Positions 12,885 through 24,612 of a stretch of DNA of 64,000 nucleotides are shown piece by piece. The notes under the pieces were generated by a model that did no database searches, was not told where the DNA came from, and worked only from the letters and a program-made list of their open reading frames with translations. The DNA is taken from contig OZ023274.1 in NCBI GenBank assembly GCA_964007475.1, forward strand, positions 71,683,303-71,747,302, read 5' to 3'. Positions within the stretch are counted from its first letter, which is position 1. Each line of letters starts with the position of its first letter. A program made the position numbers and the translations under genes. Origin of the DNA: Hybos culiciformis (Eukaryota; Arthropoda; Insecta; Diptera; Hybotidae).

Positions 12885-13286
12885 AATACCTTGTTCGCAC
12901 TTCAATATTTTTCCGGATATTTCGATTTTTCCGGAAACTTTGTGGATATTATCATACAAAAAATTTTTCCGGATATTTTAATTTCCAGTTATTTTTCCAC
13001 TTAGCTAGTTCCTTTTAGCTACTTTTTGATAGATTTGGTACGGTTGGCACCGTTTATTTTGTGTCAAAATGTCAAAAAAATGAAAACCAACAAAAAAAAG
13101 TGAAATTTAATTTTAAAATTTTAAATTTTTTTTAAAGTAACAGAAAGTTGTTTGCTTTTTTTATTTGTTTTTTTCTAGAATTGTCAAATTACTTCCACTT
13201 CTCAAGTGCGAACGGTAGTTTCAGAAAGTGGAAATTTCCACTTATTTTATCCGGATAAATGTTGAAGTGCGAACAAGGTATTATGC
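12885..13286. mobile_element. MITE-like element, about 400 bp
   Basis: Left end ATACCTTGTTCGCACTTCAA and, about 40 bp in, TCCGGATA; right end has TATCCGGATAAATGTTGAAG followed by TGCGAACAAGGTAT. The AGTTACGGCAA sequence is present on both sides (12859-, 13290-), suggesting insertion into an older repeat. Confidence 0.65.
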
Positions 13287-13533
13287 TCAAAGTTACGGCA
13301 ATTTTTTTTTGTCGAAAAAAAACAAAAATTTAATTTTTTTTTTTTTTCTTTTTTTCTTTTTTTTTTGTCTTAACCCTTTCTTCGGGATTCGAACTTCGTT
13401 CTTTAGCATTTCATTCATAATAAATTAAAAATAATAAATTAAAAATATTTAGAGTCGTTTACAAAATTGTTTAATGTTTATGAAAAAAAATTTTTCCTAT
13501 AAATTTTTTTGCTAATTTGTACTGTTGACTGTA

Positions 13534-14487
13534 TATGGGTAGTTCCACGGAAACAGGCGGAAAACCAAATAAAAAATGTAAAAAAAAAAAATATTTTTGA
13601 GACTTAAATCAGTATTTGTTAGATGCTTCAGATAATTTCGAACTTATTGTTAAAGGGAACACCGCATTTTTTGAATTTTTCGATTTTTCAAAGAATTTGT
13701 ACCGAAAAGTCATTCCCGTGTAAGCAAACGAACCACGGGAATGACACCACGGTAATGACAAAAAAGCTGTTTTTCCTTAATTTATTGGAAAAATTTCGAA
13801 ATATTTAAAATTCTTAATCAATTAAATTAAAATAAAAAAACAGAGAAATCTAAATAAAATTGAGAAAAAAATATTTTTTAATATTTCAATGAAAAAAACA
13901 CTTACCACGTTAATGACAAAATAGGTGTGAATTGTAGAAAATTTTGAAATAACTGTTCACTACCGGTTTATTTTACTCGATTTAAATATCACAGCTAATA
14001 ATATCAAGAAAAAATGTATTTACTTAGCCAACTGCAATCGTGCTTTTAAATTATATTAATTGTATTCATTTTTTTTTCATATAATTCGCAAAAGGTTTGA
14101 AATTCTTACTGACACGGTAACACTAATAAAATAATAGAAAAAAACAATTAGAACCGTACTTTCTCAACTTTTTTTAAATTTTATAGAGCCTTTCATATAT
14201 TATTTTTTTAATAAAAAAATTTGTGAAGGATTTATTGAACATTAAAATAACGAATTTTAGTTTTGAATACGAAAAAATTACTTAGTAACAGCCACGGTAA
14301 TGACAAAATCAGTCTTTATGCTGCAATTTTTGCTAATAACAGTAAATATTTACATATTTTTTTTATTTGTCCTAAATGGTAATAATTCATATAAAGTATT
14401 TTCAAGATTGGAATTTTTAATATTTATACAGTTTGCCCAAGAAAGTGTGGTAACATCGAATCGGCCAATTTCCGTGGAACTACCCAT
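13534..14487. mobile_element. Inverted-repeat element with internal CCACGGTAATGACAAA repeats
   Basis: Ends ATGGGTAGTTCCACGGAAA and TTTCCGTGGAACTACCCAT are perfect inverted copies about 950 bp apart. The interior has several direct copies of a CCACGGTAATGACA-like word (about 13745, 13904, 14110, 14291), all in one orientation. No transposase frame. Confidence 0.75.
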
Positions 14488-14645
14488 ATTTATCTCGATT
14501 CTTCATAACTATAATCGCCTTGGCAAACTGGACGTGACGGACGCGACGCAAACGTTAATGACGTTAATGGCCATATAATTTCACGTTAGCGTCATTAACG
14601 TCGTTAACGTCGAACTGTACGCGTTCATACATTTTTATACGTTTA

Positions 14646-15417
14646 TGCTAGAGATAGAGTCGACGTAATTCACGCGCGTGTACGCACGTAAAAAATCAAA
14701 TTGTATGAAAATGTATGAGACCGGCTATACGCAACGACGTAAAACGTAGCTTACGCGCGTAAAAGTTGAAATATTTTAACTTTCCCAGTATTTTACGCCG
14801 TACATTGTGGAAATCATTTGTTTATAATTGTGTTGTTTATTTTGTTGTAATTAGAAAAAAAAATTGTGTTGTTTATTTTGTTGTATTTAGAAAAAAAAAA
14901 ATTTTACAAACAAATAATTATTTAATAAAATAAAAAAGTTCATAAATATAATTATATTCAAAAATAAAAATTAAATAATTATTTATTGCAAATTTATTAA
15001 AATTTTTTATGTTTTATTAAGTTATAAATAAATTAAAAAGCATTATAAAAATATTACAAACAGAATATTTTTATAATGCTTTTTAATTTATTTATAACTT
15101 AATAAAACATAAAAAATTTTAATAAATTTGCAATAAATAATTATTTAATTTTTATTTTTGAATATAATTATATTTATGAACTTTTTTATTTTATTAAATA
15201 CAATAATTAAAAACTAAAAGATAATAATTAAAAACTAAAATTACTTAAAAAAAATTTTAAAGAAAAAATAATAATTAAAATAAAAATTGGATGACATTTT
15301 TCTCTTTTGTTTTTCGCATGTGAACGGCGTTGAGCATAACAGGTAAAAAAAACAGGTTTTTTTTATTTTTTTTACGCACGCATACGCGCGTGAATTACGT
15401 CGACTCTATCTCTAGCA
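14646..15417. mobile_element. PIF/Harbinger-like non-autonomous element with TTA target duplication
   Basis: About 48-bp terminal inverted repeats beginning TGCTAGAGATAGAGTCGACG, 94 percent or so identical by eye, flanked by TTA (14643-14645 and 15418-15420). Three-base TWA duplications are typical of PIF/Harbinger elements; the class assignment is inference from that alone. The ends are CpG-rich (ACGCGCGTG) in an otherwise AT-rich genome, and the centre is a perfect long inverted repeat (separate entry). Confidence 0.75.
14919..15200. repeat. Perfect 137-bp inverted repeat with 8-nt loop
   Basis: Arms 14919-15055 and 15064-15200 are exact reverse complements by direct comparison, separated by acaaacag. 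It sits inside the 14646-15417 element. Confidence 0.93.
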
Positions 15418-15551
15418 TTAACTAAAAAAGTTTACTTCACATTGCTATAACAAATAGTACCAAGAAAGAAACAGCTCAGTTTACATTAATCACAGAATTC
15501 AGTACATATAGACTGTGTAATGAAAAATATTTTTGAAGACAACATTAAATA

Positions 15552-15815
15552 TGTTTCTATGTTGCAACTAAGATCAATATAACCAGGTTGCGTAATACGT
15601 GATTTTTATAAGAAATGTCAAGTGACGTAAGTGATATTTGGTTAATATGTAGATTTGCATTTTTCAAGAAAAAAAATTAAAAAAAACAACAATGCAATAT
15701 CTGGAAATTGGATATCAATGACGTCAGAGCCGCTGCCATTTTTTTCCCCTTTTTGTTCAACATTACTCAACCTGTTTGTATTGATCTTGGTTGCAACATA
15801 AAAATAGTGGTACCT
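15552..15815. mobile_element. MITE-like element, about 260 bp
   Basis: Inverted ends of about 45 bp: left TATGTTGCAACTAAGATCAA, right TTGATCTTGGTTGCAACATA, continuing inward with CAGGTTG/CAACCTG. No coding capacity. Confidence 0.7.
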
Positions 15816-16412
15816 GTTACCTATTTAAAAAAAAAATAGCAGAAATTATAATTATATTAACATAAAATGTGCGGAGGAGCACAGCTAACTTTACAATTCT
15901 TTATAGTCGGTAATTATCATATAGAAGAAAAGCTTAGCTAGAAAAGTTTTGTATGAAAATTATACAATAATCCAAGAACTATCCAAGAACACTTGTAATA
16001 CGGCAACAATCCTCTAGTCTAAAGATAAGTGCAGTTCGCCTTTATTCAAAAAAAATACAAGTGCGTGCGAATTTTGAAAAGGGTTCTTTATTAATCAAAT
16101 AGTTTACTATTAGATCTTTGGCTAAAAACTTTTAAAATGAACTTCTCGATAAAACCGCTATAGTGCTAATGGAATTTTATGATTACCACCAAACTAGCTA
16201 AAAAGTAAGCCATTAACAATGTTTCTGCGCCCAATTCTCACATGTTTATCAAAAAATAACCTTAAAACATCTATTTAATTTTATATCTCCAATTTCTTTT
16301 CCATCCGGCTTTGAAGAGAAAACAACGTGTAAATGTAAAATAAATAAATATTTTAATAAAACATTAAAAATAAAAAAATTAATTTATAAATTGTTTGTAA
16401 ACATTTTAAATA

Positions 16413-19400
16413 ATGGCAGAAAGTGGTAATTATAGTTTTCATTAAATAAATCTCTTAAATTTTCGTGCGTGTTTTTAAATACTGTACTTGCTAATTTGGA
16501 TGGAATTATACCTAGTAAATATACAAGATGTGCGACATAGAATAATGTGGAATATTGATTGCGATCGCTGCTGTTTAAAATGATTCCTATTTCTGGAGCA
16601 TTAAAGAAGAATTCCTATTTTTCAGAATATTTTCGAAAACCTTTATTTGGTTGAATTTGCTTTGCTAGTAGGTTACGACAGTGGGTATATTTTACTGTAT
16701 GTATCTACCTTTAAACAGGTAGTTATGTATAATGTCGTATTGTCTACTTTGAAGGGATGTTTGTCCACCGAAAATAGAATTTAATTAAATTCGAAGACGA
16801 TAGTTTAAATGTGAAAACTAGCTTTTAATTTAATCACGACACGTTTTTTCTTTTTTAATGTGATTACCACGCGCTTTCTGCTTAAAATAATATAAAAAAT
16901 GTATATTAGGTACAGGTTACCTATAAAAAATAATATTAAACTTGAAATTAAATATCTGCAATGAGATCAAGTCACAATGTTTAAGTTTCCATTAATATCG
17001 AAATATTCAATAAATTAATGGTTTTTTTATTGTAATATGAAAAAATAAATAAAATAAATGTAACCTACCCAATATATACACATGCATAGGTATCCTATCT
17101 ATTTAAATTTTTATACGGTAGTTATACATTTTTTTATTATTATTTCATTTTAGCAGATATAAACATTTGAGATAATTAACAATAAAACAAAGTCTCACAT
17201 ACATTTTTCAGTACAATATATACATGAAATCTTAGAATTACGAAAAGATAAGAATTTTACAGACTGAAAACTTATTGTATATTTTATAATTGAATAAAAG
17301 TTAACATAAATCATATGTAAACTGGAAAATATTTCATTAGTTACTATAGAAAATAAATTCAAAACAAGTATTGCTCCAGCTCTTTGAGAAGCTTTTAAGG
17401 AGCAAGAGAAATTAACTACGTTGCGTTTAAGTACATTAAAAGATGTTCCAGCTTATACACATGTGACAATTCACTATTTATTTACCTAACCTACATTATT
17501 TAATATACTTATATAGGTATGTATATATTTTTTTTTCAGAAGTTCGAAAAGAAAAGAAAAAAAAGAAAATCAAAGAAGAGCCATTCGATTCATTAGATGT
17601 TGACTTAGGTGAGATTCAAAAATCTGGCAATTTTCAAATAAAACCATCAGAAGCAATATCAAAATTGGATACATCGCAATGGCCGTTGTTATTAAAAAAT
17701 TTCGATCGATTAAATGTTCGAACAAATCATTATACTCCACTTCCATTTGGTTCATCACCATTAAATCGTAATATTAAAGATTATGTAAAATCTGGTTACA
17801 TAAATGTTGATAAACCATCAAATCCGAGTTCACACGAAGTTGTAGCATGGATTAAAAAAATATTAAAAGTTGAAAAAACTGGTCACTCTGGTACTTTGGA
17901 TCCTAAAGTTTCAGGTTAGTTTGCTTTTGTTGAATTGATGAATAAAAAATTTTAAATTAGAATCAGGTAACCTACTCAGTGGGATATCCAGTATAGAAAC
18001 TAATTAAGATTTTGGCTAGGTATTAACTTTAAAAAGTAGAATCAATCATAAAAAATGGCTGTCTAAATATCCCACGTGGAAAAGATAGTTACCTACATAA
18101 TACATTACATATGAAAATGTTAAATTCAAATTCTTCATTCAAAATTAAATTTTTTATTTTTACTTTACACCCCATCAATTAAGCCGGCACTTTAGCTTCT
18201 TTAAAAGAACTCATAGCTAAAGTTGTGACTTAGTATGGGAACAGTATTCTTCGCATTTGTGTAAGCTGAATATACAATTAATTGATAATTAGCTAAGAAA
18301 TTCGAAAACATTTGAATTTTACAACCTATCTGTGGCTGTGTAACAGATTGATCTAGGAACTGAATATATCACCAAAAAAATATGAAAAAATATCATTTTC
18401 TTGTAAATTTTTTTTAAAAATAGTTAATTATTATTGTTTCAATGGAAATTAAAAATAAATATTTATACCTTACTTACACTTCATAAATACATTTTTCCAT
18501 AATAAATTGAAATTTTATTTAAATTATTATGTTAACAAATGCGATATGAAAAAATAAATTAAAATTCCTGGCCTGGTTTTTTTTTATGATTTGAATGTGT
18601 TGAAAATAATATTCAAAGATACGAAAATGTTTTATAAATTTCTATATGACAAAAAAAATTAAATAAAGTTTTATCATGTCATTGACTTTAATAAAATAAA
18701 AATAGATACATTTTGGTAGACCCATATAACACTAATTCATTTGAAATACAAATAAACAATAAAATAATACTGAGTACTTGGTATACCTACTTATTTTAAT
18801 TTCGAATTTATGTGCTAATCACCTAGTGAATGTATTTATCAAATACTTAATCCTAATATTTTTAAAATAATTTGCGAAAAATTTCAAAAAATAAAATCAT
18901 TCTATTTACTTACCTTAGGTTGTTTAATTGTTTGTATTGATCGAGCAACTCGCTTAGTTAAATCACAACAAAGTGCTGGAAAAGAGTACGTCGCTATATT
19001 TAAATTACACTCAGAAGTTGAATCAATTGTTCGAGTTAAACAAGGATTGGAAAAGTTACGTGGTGCATTATTTCAGCGACCTCCATTAATATCAGCCGTT
19101 AAACGTCAACTTCGTGTACGATCAGTATATGACAGTAAACTGTTAGATTATGACGATAAAAGAAATATAGGTGAGTTTTTTTTTCTCAATATTTTTGAGT
19201 TTTTAAATTTAAGATATAAGACTCGAAAAATTTAACTTTTAACTTAAATTATTTAAATGAATTATAAGTTTCAACTTAAATAATATTAGGGAAAAATTGT
19301 GCATCCAATAGGTTCTTAAGATCGTATACCCACATATATACATGACATGAAAGCAAACATGAAAATTGAATAATTCTTCAATTAGCTACAATAGAATTTT

Positions 19401-20888
19401 CTCAATTTTCTTTTAAAAAAAATTAATTGCTACATTATCAGAAACTAATTTTGAATTTTTTTCATTTTTTATTTCTTTTTGATATTTCACAAACCCTGTT
19501 CTTACAAAATTAAGGAGTTTTTTGGGTTAGTTGTGAAGCAGGATCATATATTCGAACTATGTGCGTTCATTTGGGTTTGGTTCTTGGTGTTGGAGGCCAA
19601 ATGCTTGAACTTAGAAGAGTTAGATCTGGTATTCAATCAGAACACGATGGCATGGCAACAATGCATGACATATTAGATGCACAATATTTATATGAAAATC
19701 ATAAAGATGAATCAATGTTGAGAAGAGTAATTAAACCATTAGAAGGTTTATTAGTAGATCATAAAAGAATAATTATGAAGGACAGTTCGGTAAGTTTGAA
19801 GTGAAATTTTTTTTATTTCTGTTTCAATATAAATTAGACTAATTTTTAAAATAACAAAGGAGACGATTTGAAATCGTCAAATCTTTTAACTAACTCTGGA
19901 ATCTACTACATATATAAAATAAATACATAAATAAATTTTTGGATTAAGCATAAGCGTACTCTTAAGAATTGTTTTCCCTGCGCATTTGTGGTATCAGAGA
20001 CAATAAAAATTTTGACTACCGTGATCACGCAGGAAAATTAACAAAGTGTTTAAAAACCGTGTTGGCAAAATGGAAAATAATGTTTTATTCAACCCCGTAG
20101 AACACTGACATAATATTCATTCTTTTAATTTTTATTACCTCACATACGTAGTTTAAATGCTTATCAAATTTTCATATTAATTTAAGGTAAACGCTGTTTG
20201 TTATGGTGCCAAAATTATGTTGCCAGGTGTACTAAGATATGAAGATGGTATTGAAATGGATCAAGAAATTGTTATTGTCACAACAAAAGGTGAAGCTGTG
20301 GCATTAGCAATAGCTCAAATGACTACAGCAACTATGGCGAGTTGTGATCATGGTGTTGTTGCTAAAATTAAACGAGTTATTATGGAAAGAGATACATATC
20401 CTCGTAAATGGGGTTTGGGACCTAAAGCATCTGCCAAGAAAGCTTTAATAACCGCTGGTAAATTAGATAAGTATGGCAGACCAAATGAAAATACACCAAA
20501 GGAATGGCTAACAGGTTTTGTTGATTACTCTGTACTAGCCAAAAAGCAACAAGAAAATGGATCAACGGATACTTTACAAAAAAAAGTAAAATTTTTATTA
20601 GTAAAAATAATTGAATTCCTTTGTACAATTGTTTTTTTTTTATTATAGCGTAAATTAAGTGAATCAAGTACAGCTGCAGGTGATCAAAGTTTGAATGCCA
20701 GTGGACAATGGGAAAAAGTTGAAAAGAAAAAAAAGAAAAAGCACAAAAAAGATGAGGATGCTCCGACGGAAGCACAAGAAACTGAAACACAGCCAACACA
20801 AGAAGCCGATGAAGGAAATGAAGATAAAAAGGAAAAGAAGAAAAAGAAAAAAAAGGATAAAGACAAAGATAGAGATCAAGAAGAATGA
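16413..20888 (+). CDS. DKC1: Dyskerin / Nop60B (H/ACA RNP pseudouridine synthase), six exons
   Basis: Exons 16413-16425, 17540-17914, 18919-19170, 19515-19789, 20187-20585 and 20649-20888 join in frame to 517 residues. Dyskerin is the catalytic subunit of box H/ACA RNPs, which pseudouridylate rRNA and snRNA in nucleolus and Cajal bodies. Seen: a tiny first exon MAES, Lys-rich N-terminus, dyskerin-like N-terminal segment ([16 protein letters not shown]), TruB catalytic motif [17 protein letters not shown] with the catalytic Asp at 125 (same number as human), [27 protein letters not shown] and [13 protein letters not shown], then a PUA domain (about 300-375, [20 protein letters not shown]), and a C-terminal Lys/Glu-rich tail that serves nuclear localisation in the family. 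Introns 2 (about 1 kb) and others were scanned for C/D boxes and gave no convincing candidate. Confidence 0.97.
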
Positions 20889-21461
20889 TTATTTTAATTT
20901 TCTTGATTAATTTCTTTTTCTACAAAAAACACAATGCAAAGAAAACGTTGTTATTTTTTAAAAATAGGATTTTAAAAGAAAAATGTGTACATCAGTCACT
21001 CAAATACTTTAAATAAGTCAGAATTGATATCCTGCTATCCTTAGATGAAAAAAAATGTAAATACAATTTTTTTATATCCAGGATAGTCTCAGAAAAAAAT
21101 GTATTTTCTAAATTAAGTAGAATAACTACTTTTGTACACATTTACAGCATTTTTATAAAAAAGATAATGAAACTATTAGATTTAAGATTATATTGCTATG
21201 ATAGTCACCTACTGAAAAAAACCTACTTATTTACTTAAATGAGCGTTGTATAATGCTTCTATAAAAGAAAACTCTTTACAACGCTTTTTATCACTTTTAT
21301 AAGTCGAATGTTAATATTTCTAAATTTTGTTAGAAAATAAAAAATAAATTTAATATTAATAAAACTTATTGAATGTTATTATTTTCGTGATTTCAAATCA
21401 AGTATAATTATTTCAAAATAAGGTATAATATATTAAAATACGTGTAAAAGAATCCCAAACG
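20889..21461. other. Short spacer between dyskerin and the snoRNA host gene
   Basis: Dyskerin 3' UTR and a putative promoter. Two AATAAA-type signals lie near 21336-21363. No coding frame. Confidence 0.6.
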
Positions 21462-21650
21462 CTTTCAAATCGAATGGCAGAAAAGTTACACAAGACGATC
21501 TAGCAGACAAAGACGTTCAACATATTGAGAATATTTGACCACAATCAGTAAAGCTGGACAATTGTTTAGTAAGTATAATTAATTTATTTCAGTTTTCCTA
21601 ATAATACAAAAAAAATTATGTTATTTATATCGTTTTTAACGCTATAATTA

Positions 21651-21719
21651 TTTCATGATGACAATTTTTGCCCCCATATGATTTGCACAGTCAAATGATT
21701 AATGCAATTTTCTGACTTT
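21651..21719 (+). ncRNA. Box C/D snoRNA candidate, family A copy 1 (diverged)
   Basis: C box ATGATGA (21655-21661), D box CTGA (21712-21715), C'-like AATGATTA. The guide next to D' reads TTTTTGCCCCCATATGA, two changes from the other two copies. D box to 3' splice site: 75 nt. Confidence 0.7.
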
Positions 21720-22068
21720 TTTTATTGCATTAAATTTTCAATTTTTTTCGAAATTCTTACATATCTAATGTATTTTTTTTTTACTTTTAGGACGCAGCAA
21801 CTTTTTTTATTGAATAAATTTTATAGCAAAAAAAAAGGTGAGGAATATTATTTATTATTATCAAAATTTTAGATACTAAAAAAATTTAGATATTAGACTG
21901 TAATTTACGTTAACGATTACCAGCAATTAACTTTTAACATACATATATCATTCATTTTATTGTTAGGATTTAATTTTATTTCTAATTTTCACTCGGAGAA
22001 GTTAAAGTTTATGATCCGGTAGTCGTGAAGAATTATTTATTAAGAAGAGCCTCAAAAAGAACCTTTTT

Positions 22069-22140
22069 TATTATGATGAAAGTTTTCGCCCCTATATGAA
22101 TTTAATCTTTGATATTATGGGAATTGGTCTTACTGATCTT
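22069..22140 (+). ncRNA. Box C/D snoRNA candidate, family A copy 2
   Basis: C box ATGATGA (22073-22079), D box CTGA (22133-22136). The guide TTTTCGCCCCTATATGA can pair with the conserved 28S word AUAGGGGCGAAA (from memory). The second antisense stretch GAATTGGTCTTACTGA abuts the D box. 75 nt to the next exon. Confidence 0.78.
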
Positions 22141-22323
22141 TTATGCTCTATATTCCATATGTACAAATACTTTCATATGGATTTATAAAAGATTTTTTTT
22201 GTTTATTTCAGGATTTCGAGTATGTGAGGTGTACGTACATATTAAAAGGTAAATATTTAAGAAAAAAAAACTTAATTATGCCTTTTAATTTTGCTATTAA
22301 TTTAATTATTTTTTACTTAAAAC

Positions 22324-22395
22324 TACAATGATGAAAAATTTTCGCCCCTATATGATCAAAATCAATGATTAATGGCAATTGGTCTTACTGAATTA
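22324..22395 (+). ncRNA. Box C/D snoRNA candidate, family A copy 3
   Basis: C box ATGATGA (22328-22334), C' AATGATTA, D box CTGA (22388-22391). Both antisense stretches match copy 2 (TTTTCGCCCCTATATGA and AATTGGTCTTACTGA). 64 nt to the next exon. Confidence 0.78.
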
Positions 22396-22591
22396 AAAAA
22401 GAAATTGACTTTTAAACTGCTTTATTTCTAACAAAAATTTTTATTATTTTTCTAGATTGAAGAAAGATCACTAATGGCAAACAAGGCAAGTAAAATATAA
22501 TTTCTTCATTTTATTTACTGCACTTAGATTTTCTCAGCACATGACTTTTATTATTTTATTGCGAAAGAAAAGAAAGCAATTCGAGCTAATT

Positions 22592-22719
22592 TTTTTTTTT
22601 TATAGAAGGGGGGAAATGCATTTACGCACGGAGTGCCGGACTCCTGATTATCATCAGACTACCGACTAAAACCCTAACCTTCATTCCTGCCATAAATGAG
22701 AATCCACGGGACCACCTTC
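22592..22719 (-). mobile_element. Short retroposed fragment with poly(T) at its left end
   Basis: A 128-bp, comparatively GC-rich insert (words GGAGTGCCGGACTCCTGA and CCACGGGACCACCTTCC) beginning with a run of T, flanked by a 10-bp direct repeat CGAGCTAATT (22582-22591 and 22720-22729). The poly(T) start and target duplication indicate a retroposed LINE or SINE tail in minus orientation, within the intron after exon 4 of the snoRNA host gene. Confidence 0.7.
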
Positions 22720-23055
22720 CGAGCTAATTGGGGAAACGATTATTTTGATTTTATACATTTTCAAGGAATATTTGTAATTGATACTTTTTTTAACCGCAGC
22801 CGATGTAAAATTATAGACACTGCCTTTCGAAGGGTGTTGATAATTTTATATCGTAAAAATAGGTTTTTTTAAATTTTTCCACAAATTTTTATTTAACAAT
22901 TTTGTTGTAAAACACACAAATTGTAAAAGTGCCCCCCTATTTCTAAAAGAGGAAAATATAAAACTTAAGAAAACTAAAATAATGTCGAATAGAAATATGG
23001 AAGTACATACAAGCATTCCATTATTTTATATAACCTTTTCGAAGAATATTTTAAA

Positions 23056-23135
23056 TTAAATGATGTTCTCTTGTAAGAGATATTTTTCGTCTCTGAACGC
23101 AATAGCAATGTAAGAAAAAAAAAATTTCTGATAAA
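23056..23135 (+). ncRNA. Box C/D snoRNA candidate
   Basis: C box ATGATGT (23060-23066), internal D' CTGA (23093-23096), D box CTGA (23128-23131), 75 nt before the exon at 23206. The C box has a non-consensus last base, and the guide target is not recognised. Positional agreement is the main support. Confidence 0.5.
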
Positions 23136-23301
23136 ACAAAATAAAATTTCATAATCAAGCGAAAATATTCATTCGAATACTAATTTGATTTTATTTTAAT
23201 TATAGCAGGATTATTGGAATATTGATTTTGTAAATATTTTAAAATGGAAGAATACTTGGGTGAGTTGATGAAAATAATTATTAAAAATAAATTTGTTTTT
23301 T

Positions 23302-23375
23302 TGAAATGATGAATTTTTTTTTTTGGAATATTACCGGAATAAATAATGTTGGCTAACGATAGTAGAACTGATTTA
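23302..23375 (+). ncRNA. Box C/D snoRNA candidate
   Basis: C box ATGATGA (23306-23312), D box CTGA (23368-23371), 72 nt before the exon at 23444. The stretch before the D box reads GGCTAACGATAGTAGAA; I do not recognise its target. Confidence 0.6.
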
Positions 23376-23752
23376 AGCAATTTTTAATAATTGAAAATTT
23401 ATAAAACTAAATTGAATTAAAAAATATATATTTTTTTCTATAGGTTTGATCAAATTTAAATATAACAAGAAATATTCATTTTTGCTACAGTCTGATACAG
23501 TTAAGATAGTTTATGGTTTGACCAAAAAACAATATCTTGGTAATTTATTTAATAACATCAAAATTTTAACAATTATACTCATTTTTTTATAATTTTTTCA
23601 GATATGATAACAAATGGATTGTTATAAAATAATGTAAAAATACACTATAGCATTAACAGTAATTATATATTTTTTTTTTTTTGGTTTTTAAGGAAATAAT
23701 AATTGTGTAAGGATACAGCAAGTTTTTGTTCTCATTTGGACCCTTATTTTCA

Positions 23753-23821
23753 ATTCTATGATGAAAACATAACCCAGCTCGCTTTGAGATACTCGATGAA
23801 GAGCATTTTATTTCTGATCTT
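23753..23821 (+). ncRNA. U29-like box C/D snoRNA, copy 1
   Basis: C box ATGATGA (23758-23764), guide CATAACCCAGCTCGCT followed by D'-like TTGA, C' CGATGAA, D box CTGA (23814-23817), 84 nt before the next exon. The guide can pair, with one G-U, with GUGAGCUGGGUU of 28S rRNA, and the fifth base upstream of D' falls on the A. That is the site I associate with yeast snR71 and vertebrate U29 (recalled, not searched). Confidence 0.75.
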
Positions 23822-24034
23822 TTAATTTACATTCAGATAGATTATAGATATTAGTTAATTGTCAAAAATTTTAACATTTATACTTTTTTCTAAATTTTCA
23901 GATATTGCAGATATTACACATATATTACACATTAAATGTACATTAACAGTAAGTAGTTTTTATTTTGTTTTTTAAGTAAATAAAAATAGCGTAAGGATAG
24001 GGCAATTCTCGGTTCATTTGGACCTTTATTTTCA

Positions 24035-24103
24035 ATTGTATGATGAAAACATAACCCAGCTCGCTTTGAGTTACTCGATGAAGAGCATTTTATTTCTGAC
24101 TTT
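24035..24103 (+). ncRNA. U29-like box C/D snoRNA, copy 2
   Basis: C box at 24040-24046, D box at 24096-24099. Guide and C' identical to copy 1. 93 nt before the exon at 24193. Confidence 0.75.
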
Positions 24104-24336
24104 TTTTTTTACATTCAGATGGATTATAAATATTAGTAAATTGTCAAAAATTCTAACATTTATATTAACATTTTTTTTTTATAATTTTTCAGATAACAAA
24201 TGGGTTGATATAAAATAATGTAAAAAATACACATTAAATGTGCATTAACAGTAAGTAGTTTTTATTTTGTTTTTTAAGTAAATAAAAATAGCGTAAGGAT
24301 AGGGCAATTCTCGGTTCATTTGGACCTTTATTTTCA

Positions 24337-24405
24337 ATTGTATGATGAGAACATAACCCAGCTCGCTTTGAGTTACTCGATGAAGAGCATTTTATTTCTG
24401 ACTTT
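24337..24405 (+). ncRNA. U29-like box C/D snoRNA, copy 3
   Basis: C box at 24342-24348, D box at 24398-24401. It differs from copy 2 by ATGATGAGAAC in place of ATGATGAAAAC. 92 nt before the exon at 24494. Confidence 0.75.
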
Positions 24406-24612
24406 TTTTTTTACATTCAGATGGATTATAAATATTAGTAAATTGTCAAAAATTCTAACATTTATATTAAAATTTTTTTTTATAATTTTTCAGATAACAA
24501 ATGGGTTGATATAAAATAATGTAAAAATACACATTATATTAACAGTAAGTAGTTTTTATTAAATAAAAAAAGTGTAAAAATAGATCCAAGTCTCGGTTCA
24601 TTTGGACCTTCA

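Larger units (their letters stand above)
10505..16412. other. Transposon-rich intergenic region between divergent LIG4 and dyskerin genes
   Basis: About 5.9 kb without a gene. Nearly all of it is accounted for by short inverted-repeat elements listed separately, several nested. None has a transposase frame. The first 130 bp or so contain repeated CTAG-rich words (TCTAGT/ACTAGA) near the LIG4 start. Confidence 0.7.

Noticed and set aside
17915..18918. Intronic snoRNA in dyskerin intron 2
   Set aside because: A TTGATGA word occurs near 17936, but no CTGA at a suitable distance from it or from the acceptor.
20422..20910. Several hydrophobic or lysine-rich frames
   Set aside because: Shadows of dyskerin exons 5 and 6 in other frames.
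24018..24514. Two near-identical short frames (MDLYFQLYDENITQLA...) that look like a duplicated small protein
   Set aside because: They are translations of the repeated snoRNA cassette; the C/D boxes, splice sites and guide conservation explain the similarity without coding.
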